Shown piece after piece: positions 33,857-38,619 of a stretch of DNA of 38,619 nt. A program made the translations under genes and the position numbers. The notes under the pieces were generated by a model. That model had not been told where the DNA came from. It saw nothing but the letters and a program-made list of their open reading frames with translations, and searched no databases. Location: positions 1 through 38,619 of the forward strand of contig NZ_BBWJ01000060.1 in the NCBI RefSeq assembly GCF_001463745.1. Direction: 5' to 3'. The stretch comes from Aureimonas sp. AU22 (GTDB taxonomy: Bacteria > Pseudomonadota > Alphaproteobacteria > Rhizobiales > Rhizobiaceae). Numbering within the stretch: the first letter of the stretch is position 1; each line of letters begins with the position of its first letter.

Positions 33857-34012
33857 ATGGCATCGGACGACGAGAACAAAGAGATGGAGAGCCCGCGCGA
33901 CCGGCGTACGACCGCGATGCTGCTGACCGCGGTGGTCGTCGGCGGCGGCTTCGCGACGATCGCGCTCCTCAAAGGGGCCTTCGACCTCCTCCGGCGCTAT
34001 GGCGGACTTTGA
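33857..34012 (+). CDS. Small hypothetical single-pass membrane protein
   Basis: 51 residues from the ATG at 33857. An acidic, charged N-terminus (ASDDENKEMESPRDRRT) is followed by one hydrophobic helix (TAMLLTAVVVGGGFATIALL, about residues 21-40) and a basic amphipathic end (KGAFDLLRRYGGL). This layout is that of a small inner-membrane protein. The frame extends to 33791, but no good site favours that. It lies between divergent and convergent genes (the GST gene and hslO), with only 15 bp to the hslO stop. No family is recognised. The gene could be real because codon positions look GC3-rich and the helix is coherent, but comparison is needed. Confidence 0.5.
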   Translation: MASDDENKEMESPRDRRTTAMLLTAVVVGGGFATIALLKGAFDLLRRYGGL

Positions 34013-34027
34013 CCCTCCGGGTCCGGC

Positions 34028-35026
34028 TCAGGACTGTGAGGTGAACTCGTCGGGCGAGAAGTCGTAGGCCTCGCCGCAAAACTCGCACGTCACGTGGATG
34101 CGGCCATTCTCGGTGCTGTGCTCGATGTCCTCGGCGGAGAAGCCCTGGAGCACGCCGCGGATCTTCTCGCGGTTGCACGAACAGTCGTCCCGCACCTCCG
34201 TCGCCGGAAAGACGCGCACGCCCCGCTCATGGAACAGGCGGAACAGGAGCCGCTCGACGCCGACATCGGGATCGGCAAGTTCCGACGGCTCCACGGTGCC
34301 CACCAGCGCCTGCACCTCGGTCCAGGCGTCGTCCTCGGTGAAGAGTTCGACCTCGGCGCCCTCCGGCGCGTCGCCGCCGGGCAGGTCGGCGAGGCGCATG
34401 CGCTCCGGCGCTTCCGGAAGGAACTGCGCGATCAGGCCGCCGGCGCGCCAGCTGTCCGCGAAGCCGCCGCCGTCCTGGCGGCGCGACATGCGGGCAACGG
34501 CGAGCCGCACCGTGGTCGGGATCTGCTCGGATTGGCGGAAATAGGTCTCGGCGACTGCCTCGAGGGACGTTCCCGCGAGTTCCACGATGCCCTGGTAGCG
34601 CTGCGTATGCGCGCCCTGGTCGATCGTCAGCGCCAGGATGCCGTGGCCGAGGAGGTCCGACGGATCGGTCTTCCTTTCCGCAACAGCCGTGGCCAGACGA
34701 TCGGCGTCGAAGCGCGCGTAGGCGCGCACGCTGGAGGGCATGGTGAAGTCCACGACCAGAAGATCGACGGGCCCGTCGGTCTGGGTCTGGGCGATGAACT
34801 TGCCCTCGAACTTCAGGGACGTGCCGAGGAGCACGGTGAGCACGATCATCTCGGCGAGCAGCCGGGCGACGGGCTCGGGATAGTCGTGGCGCCCGAGGAT
34901 GGCGTTCACCATCGAGCCGAGCTGCACCGCGCGCCCGCGCGCATCCAGCGCCTCCACGGCGAAGGGCACGACCGCATCGTCGCCGGCGAAGCCGAACTCG
35001 CCCAGTTCCGTTCCGTGATCAACCAT
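34028..35026 (-). CDS. hslO: Redox-regulated chaperone Hsp33
   Basis: 332 residues. A cytoplasmic holdase is activated by oxidation of a zinc centre. The four zinc cysteines are C282 and C284 (DDCSCN, C-x-C) and C314 and C317 (VTCEFC, C-x2-C). The N-terminal domain has [24 protein letters not shown] and [29 protein letters not shown], both characteristic. The ATG at 35026 overlaps the end of argF by 8 bp; a TTG at 35035 is an alternative. The argD-argF-hslO order is widely seen in Rhizobiales. Coupling to arginine genes has no obvious functional reason beyond shared expression. Confidence 0.94.
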   Translation of the reverse strand: MVDHGTELGEFGFAGDDAVVPFAVEALDARGRAVQLGSMVNAILGRHDYPEPVARLLAEMIVLTVLLGTSLKFEGKFIAQTQTDGPVDLLVVDFTMPSSVRAYARFDADRLATAVAERKTDPSDLLGHGILALTIDQGAHTQRYQGIVELAGTSLEAVAETYFRQSEQIPTTVRLAVARMSRRQDGGGFADSWRAGGLIAQFLPEAPERMRLADLPGGDAPEGAEVELFTEDDAWTEVQALVGTVEPSELADPDVGVERLLFRLFHERGVRVFPATEVRDDCSCNREKIRGVLQGFSAEDIEHSTENGRIHVTCEFCGEAYDFSPDEFTSQS

Positions 35027-35954
35027 GCGAGGCAACGGCTCCGAAGGCCCAGGCGAGGATCGATTTCTGCGCGTGAAGGCGGTTCTCGGCCTCGTCGAAG
35101 ACCACCGACTGCGGCCCGTCGATCACCTCGTCCGTCACCTCTTCGCCGCGATGGGCGGGCAGGCAGTGCATGAACAGCGCCTCGGGGTTGGCATGGCGCA
35201 TCAGCGCCGCGTTGACCTGATAGGGCATGAAGACGTTGTGGCCGCGCGCCTCGGCCTCGCGGCCCATCGAGACCCAGGTGTCGGTGACGACGCAGTCGGC
35301 GCCGGCGACCGCGTCCTCCGCCTCGCTCGTGAGGTGAAGACGTGCGCCGGCGGCTCTCGCGCGCTCGATGAAGCGAGCATCGGGCTCGGAGCCTTCAGGC
35401 GTCGCGATGCGCAGCGAGAAGTCGAAGGCGCCGGCCGCCTCGATCAGCGAGTTGAGCACGTTGTTGCCGTCGCCCGTCCAGGCGAAGGTCTTGCCCTTCA
35501 CCGGGCCGCGATGCTCCTCGAAGGTGAGGAGGTCGGCCATGATTTGACAGGGATGGGTGTCGTCCGTCAGGGCGTTGATCACCGGCACGGTCGCGGCTTC
35601 GGCCATCTCGAGAAGGCGCGCGTGTTCGGTGGTGCGGATCATGATCGCGTCGACGTAGCGCGACAGGACACGCGCCGTGTCGGCGATCGTCTCGGCGCGG
35701 CCGAGCTGCATTTCGGAGCCCGACAGGAACAGCGTCTCGCCGCCGAGCTGCCGCATGGCAACGTCGAACGACACGCGGGTGCGCGTCGAGGGCTTCTCGA
35801 AGATCATGGCCAGCATGCGCCCTTCCAGCGGGCGCGGTCCGGCGCGCCCCTTGGCTTTGCGCTCGCCGGCGTCGTTCAGGATGGCGCGCAGGTCCCCTGC
35901 CGAGACCGCCGAGAGATCAAGGAAGTGCCGTGGCCCGGCCGCTGAAATGCTCAT
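35019..35954 (-). CDS. argF: Ornithine carbamoyltransferase
   Basis: 311 residues. It makes citrulline from ornithine and carbamoyl phosphate in arginine synthesis. Binding motifs are S56-T-R-T-R60 (carbamoyl phosphate), H134-P-C-Q137 and H263-C-L-P266 (ornithine, catalytic Cys), with DTWVSMG nearby. The ATG at 35954 overlaps the argD stop (ATGA, 35951-35954), so translation is coupled; the frame stays open further upstream inside argD, but [14 protein letters not shown] is the standard N-terminus. The 3' end overlaps hslO. Confidence 0.95.
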   Translation of the reverse strand: MSISAAGPRHFLDLSAVSAGDLRAILNDAGERKAKGRAGPRPLEGRMLAMIFEKPSTRTRVSFDVAMRQLGGETLFLSGSEMQLGRAETIADTARVLSRYVDAIMIRTTEHARLLEMAEAATVPVINALTDDTHPCQIMADLLTFEEHRGPVKGKTFAWTGDGNNVLNSLIEAAGAFDFSLRIATPEGSEPDARFIERARAAGARLHLTSEAEDAVAGADCVVTDTWVSMGREAEARGHNVFMPYQVNAALMRHANPEALFMHCLPAHRGEEVTDEVIDGPQSVVFDEAENRLHAQKSILAWAFGAVASHG

Positions 35955-37156
35955 GCTGCCGAACTTTCCGTCGCATCGGCCGAAAGGTCGGCCACCGCCG
36001 CCTCGATCCGGCTCATCGCCTCGCGCACCTCGTCGGCCGAAACCACGAGCGGAGGCAGGAAGCGCACCACGTTGTCGCCGGCGGGCGCCGCCAGAAGCAT
36101 GTGCGCGCGCAGCGTCTCCACGAACTGGCCGTTCGGCACGCGGGGCTTGAGGCCGATCAGGAGGCCCTCGCCGCGCACGTCCTCGACGATGTCGGGATAG
36201 CGATCCTTCAGCGAGGCGAGGCTCTGCTTGAACAGAAGCGCGGTGCGGCGCACCTCGTCGAGGAAGCCGTCCGCCAGGATGACGTCGAGCACGGCGTTGC
36301 CCACCGCCATTCCGAGCGGGTTGCCGCCGAAGGTCGTGCCGTGGGTGCCGGCCGTCATGCCCTTGGCGGCCTCCGCGGTCGCCAGACAAGCCCCGAGCGG
36401 AAAGCCGCCGCCGATGCCCTTGGCCGATGCCAGGACATCCGGCTCCACGCCCGCGTTCTCGTAGGCGAAGAAGCGCCCCGTGCGCCCGATGCCGGTCTGC
36501 ACCTCGTCATAGACGAGCAGCAGGCCGTGCTCGTCGCAGAGCGCACGAAGCTGGCGAAGGAACTCGGCAGGCGCCGCACGCACGCCGCCTTCGCCCTGGA
36601 TTGGCTCGATCAGGATGGCGGCCGTTTCGGGCCCGACCGCGGCGCGCACGGCCTCGATGTCGCCGAAGGCCACCTGGTCGAAGCCCTCGACCTTCGGCCC
36701 GAAGCCTTCCAGATATTTCTTCTGCCCGCCGGCCGCGATGGTGGCGAGCGTGCGGCCGTGGAAGGCGCCCTCGAAGGTGAGGATGCGGAAACGCTCCGGG
36801 CGACCGGAAACGTACTGGTAGCGGCGGGCCGTCTTGATCGCGCACTCCAGCGCCTCGGCGCCCGAATTGGTGAAGAACACCTTGTCGGCGAACGAGGCCT
36901 CCACGAGGCGCGCGGCAAGGCGCTCCTGCCCCGGGATGTGAAACAGGTTGGACACGTGCCAGAGGCGCGAGGCCTGCTCGGTCAGGGCCGCGACGAGATG
37001 CGGATGCGCGTGCCCGAGCGAGTTGACGGCAATGCCGCCCGTGAAGTCGAGAAAGCGCCGACCATCCTCGGTGACGAGCCACACGCCCTCACCTCGCTCG
37101 ACGCGCAGGTCCGCGCGGGCGAAAGTGGCGAAAAGCGGATTGTCATGCTCGGACAT
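35951..37156 (-). CDS. argD: Acetylornithine aminotransferase
   Basis: 401 residues, class III PLP-dependent aminotransferase converting N-acetylglutamate semialdehyde to N-acetylornithine. It may also act in lysine synthesis, as in other bacteria. Key blocks are [49 protein letters not shown], the PLP Asp in [14 protein letters not shown] and the Schiff-base Lys in [14 protein letters not shown]. The ATG at 37156 gives the usual start ([13 protein letters not shown]). A candidate sigma-70 promoter lies about 125 bp upstream. It heads the argD-argF-hslO operon. Confidence 0.94.
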   Translation of the reverse strand: MSEHDNPLFATFARADLRVERGEGVWLVTEDGRRFLDFTGGIAVNSLGHAHPHLVAALTEQASRLWHVSNLFHIPGQERLAARLVEASFADKVFFTNSGAEALECAIKTARRYQYVSGRPERFRILTFEGAFHGRTLATIAAGGQKKYLEGFGPKVEGFDQVAFGDIEAVRAAVGPETAAILIEPIQGEGGVRAAPAEFLRQLRALCDEHGLLLVYDEVQTGIGRTGRFFAYENAGVEPDVLASAKGIGGGFPLGACLATAEAAKGMTAGTHGTTFGGNPLGMAVGNAVLDVILADGFLDEVRRTALLFKQSLASLKDRYPDIVEDVRGEGLLIGLKPRVPNGQFVETLRAHMLLAAPAGDNVVRFLPPLVVSADEVREAMSRIEAAVADLSADATESSAA

Positions 37157-37280
37157 GGGCTGACTTCTTGGGTTGATGGGAACAGGTTCCGGCAAGGGCT
37201 CGAGCGGCCCGCCGACAGCTTGCCGCCGCGCCACCACGAAGGGGGGACGGGCCACCGATGCGGCCACCGACAGCGGCCTT

Positions 37281-37311
37281 GCTATACCATGTCGCGACGG
37301 CGGATTGTCAA
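37281..37311 (-). promoter_or_regulatory. Candidate sigma-70 promoter of argD-argF-hslO
   Basis: On the - strand a consensus -35 TTGACA (37306-37311) is followed after 19 bp by TATAGC (37281-37286) as -10. The spacer is slightly long. The site is about 125 bp upstream of the argD ATG and points toward it. No ArgR-like box was recognised. Confidence 0.45.
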
Positions 37312-37476
37312 TCGGAACCCCGGAATTGCGGCCTTTCCGACCCCACGCGCCATCGCAGCAACCTGTTGAAAAGCCACAAAAGCGATTCGTGCCACACTGT
37401 GCGCACCTTGCCACAGCGCCTCGACGCGAGTTAAGTTGACGCTAGACACCATATTTCGTGCGGCGAGATCGGATGT

Positions 37477-37492
37477 CTACCAGATCTGGTAG
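37477..37492. promoter_or_regulatory. Perfect 16-bp palindrome upstream of gcrA
   Basis: CTACCAGATCTGGTAG is fully self-complementary. It lies 71 bp upstream of the gcrA ATG and is the most conspicuous operator-like element in the gap. The regulator is unknown. Its ACCAG/CTGGT arms also occur, spaced by 4 bp, in the gntR promoter region, which may be coincidence. Confidence 0.5.
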
Positions 37493-37563
37493 TTGGGATC
37501 CCCCTTTTCGATATTGCGCGGATCTGGGACGCGCCGCATGTGCCAAGAGTTAGGAGTCAGTTC

Positions 37564-38169
37564 ATGAGTTGGACCGACGAGCGGATCGATCTTCTGAAGC
37601 AACTTTGGGGCGATGGTCTGAGCGCAAGCCAGATCGCCGCGCAACTGGGCGGCGTGACACGCAACGCCGTGATCGGCAAGGTTCATCGCTTGAAGCTCGA
37701 CAGCCGCCTCAAGGCGTCCGTCCCGTTGGAGCCGGTCCTGTCGGCTCGCATCGCCCGCCCCGTCCTGGTCGAGACCGCGCCGGAGGACGTGCCGCTCCCT
37801 CGCGCCGTGCCGATGGCGGTGCCGCCGGTCGCGGCGGTCGCCGTGGCGCCCGTCGCCTCCCCGCGCCCCGCCCGTCCCGCGACGCTCGGAGCCACCGCTC
37901 TGAAGATCGAGATCGAGGCGGATGACGAGGACGAGGCCGAGGTCGTCGGCCGGGTCGAGGTGCAGCACGGCCCTGGCGAAGTGGTGCCGATCTCGCGCAA
38001 CCTGACGCTTGTGCAGCTGTCGGACCGCACCTGCAAGTGGCCGCTCGGCGACCCTCTGTCCGACGAGTTCCGCTTCTGCGGCAACCACGCGCCGGACGCC
38101 TCGCCCTACTGCCAGTATCACGCGCGCATCGCGTTCCAGCCCGTTTCCGAACGGCGCCGCGTCCGCTGA
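37564..38169 (+). CDS. gcrA: GcrA cell-cycle regulator
   Basis: 201 residues. The N-terminus (WTDERIDLLKQLWGDGLSASQIAAQLGGVTRNAVIGKVHRLKL, residues 3-45) is the GcrA helix-turn-helix. It recognises CcrM-methylated GANTC sites and works with sigma-70. A long Ala/Pro/Val-rich linker with an acidic patch (EADDEDEAEVV) follows. The C-terminal sigma-binding part reads TLVQLSDRTCKWPLGDPLSDEFRFCGNH and PYCQYHARIAFQP, with four conserved Cys/His positions. The ATG at 37564 has an AGGAG site, and the terminator 22 bp after the stop ends the unit. A GTG at 37540 could add 8 residues but is unlikely. It is a hallmark of alphaproteobacteria. Confidence 0.97.
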   Translation: MSWTDERIDLLKQLWGDGLSASQIAAQLGGVTRNAVIGKVHRLKLDSRLKASVPLEPVLSARIARPVLVETAPEDVPLPRAVPMAVPPVAAVAVAPVASPRPARPATLGATALKIEIEADDEDEAEVVGRVEVQHGPGEVVPISRNLTLVQLSDRTCKWPLGDPLSDEFRFCGNHAPDASPYCQYHARIAFQPVSERRRVR

Positions 38170-38190
38170 TCCGTTCGCGGTCGAACGAGC

Positions 38191-38219
38191 AAGGCCCCGG
38201 CATCGACCGGGGCCTTTTT
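38191..38219 (+). terminator. Rho-independent terminator of gcrA
   Basis: AAGGCCCCGG (38191-38200) and CCGGGGCCTT (38207-38216) form a perfect 10-bp stem with a 6-nt loop, followed by TTTTT (38215-38219). It is the clearest terminator in the window, 22 bp after the gcrA stop. Confidence 0.92.
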
Positions 38220-38292
38220 CGTCTGGGGCTCCGCCTTCGAGGGTCGCCGTGCGGGCTGGCGCCTGGCGGACGGTTGCGCTAAGGGGGCGCGC

Positions 38293-38541
38293 ATGAGCCA
38301 GAGCCCACTGCCCGACCGTCTCGCCATCGATCCCGACAGCCCGTTCCACAACGAGGAACTACTGACGCAGGGTATCGGTATCCGCTTCAACGGCACCGAG
38401 AAGACCAATGTCGAGGAGTATTGCGTCAGCGAGGGCTGGATCAAGGTGGCCGCCGGCACGGCGCGCGACCGGCGCGGCAAGCCCATCCTTCTGAAGCTCA
38501 AGGGCACCGTCGAGCCCTTCCTCAAGGGCGACGCGGCCTAG
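38293..38541 (+). CDS. DUF3297 family protein
   Basis: 82 residues. The block GIGIRFNGTEKTNVEEYCVSEGWIKVAAG (about residues 27-55) is the signature of DUF3297, a small protein of unknown function found in many proteobacteria, often near gcrA-like or metabolic genes in alphaproteobacteria. It has no signal or membrane segment and is probably cytoplasmic. The ATG at 38293 follows GGGGGCGCGC, a weak site. The gene comes after the gcrA terminator, so it likely has its own promoter in the 70-bp gap. A tandem repeat begins 14 bp after its stop. Confidence 0.88.
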   Translation: MSQSPLPDRLAIDPDSPFHNEELLTQGIGIRFNGTEKTNVEEYCVSEGWIKVAAGTARDRRGKPILLKLKGTVEPFLKGDAA

Positions 38542-38555
38542 CCGCGCGCTCAAGA

Positions 38556-38619
38556 AAGCTTCCGCTTCGCGCGGGTGCGACGAAGCTTCCGCTTCGCGCA
38601 GGTGCGACGAAGCTTCCGC
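38556..38619. repeat. 27-bp tandem repeat running off the window edge
   Basis: Copies begin at 38556, 38583 and 38610 (AAGCTTCCGCTTCGCG...); the first two differ at one base (G/A at position 17 of the unit), and the third is cut by the window edge. Within a unit CGAAGC-TTCC-GCTTCG is a perfect 6-bp hairpin (38581-38596). The frame starting AAG CTT CCG encodes KLPLRAGAT in each copy, and the difference is synonymous there, but no start codon links it to a gene. It looks like an extragenic palindromic repeat. Confidence 0.7.

Larger units (their letters stand above)
37157..37563. other. 407-bp intergenic region between divergent argD and gcrA
   Basis: No convincing gene is seen. The region holds a candidate argD promoter (37281-37311), a TTAA-gttgacg segment (37431-37441), a perfect 16-bp palindrome (37477-37492) and the gcrA ribosome-binding site with a GANTC site. 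It is more AT-rich than the flanking genes, as expected for a two-way control region. Confidence 0.6.

Noticed and set aside
38556-38619. CRISPR array
   Set aside because: The repeats are directly contiguous with no variable spacers and no cas genes are present.

Overview
The window is a GC-rich chromosomal segment from an alphaproteobacterium, most likely of the order Hyphomicrobiales (Rhizobiales). The evidence is a GcrA cell-cycle regulator, an argD-argF-hslO operon, a leucyl aminopeptidase gene near an NlpC/P60 gene, a ctp-type Tad pilus cluster and a YejABEF transporter with two binding proteins. A genus cannot be named from the sequence. Coding density is high, and I see no rRNA, tRNA, CRISPR array, insertion sequence or prophage.

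Left part (1-10.9 kb, + strand): after the 3' end of an Ala/Pro-rich gene and a terminator comes a tight run of eight genes. They encode two oligopeptide-binding proteins in tandem (one with a Sec-type and one with a Tat-type signal), two permeases, a histidine-rich CDF metal exporter, a double-domain ATPase, a Nudix hydrolase and a D-2-hydroxyacid dehydrogenase. The transporter is of the YejABEF (oligopeptide / microcin C) type. The CDF gene sits between yejE and yejF.

Next (10.9-13.6 kb, - strand) are a leucyl aminopeptidase, a MarR-type regulator and an NlpC/P60 endopeptidase whose start overlaps the regulator's stop.

The central region (13.6-25.4 kb) is a Tad/Flp pilus locus. On the - strand lie pilA, cpaA, cpaB, cpaC, cpaD, cpaE, tadA, tadB, tadC and a family-61-like glycosyltransferase gene coupled to tadC. 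A tadD-like TPR lipoprotein gene converges on that end. A stand-alone periplasmic protein resembling the N-terminal domain of the secretin is divergent from pilA. TadE, TadF and TadG genes are not present. Several promoter-proximal repeats and CtrA-like half-sites are shared among the pilus genes.

Right part (25.5-38.6 kb): nucleoside salvage genes (deoB, upp), a retropepsin-like protease, a class C beta-lactamase-fold hydrolase, a GlcD-like FAD dehydrogenase, a gntR-uxuA pair with a clear operator overlapping its promoter, a glutathione S-transferase, a 51-residue membrane protein, hslO, argF and argD (all coupled by overlaps), then gcrA behind a 407-bp intergenic region with a perfect 16-bp palindrome, a terminator, a DUF3297 gene and a 27-bp tandem repeat running off the right edge.

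Nothing here is an unmistakable new system. The best candidates for follow-up are the tadC-coupled glycosyltransferase (possible pilin glycosylation), the CDF exporter embedded in the peptide transporter operon, and the regulatory elements at the pilus, gntR and gcrA promoters.
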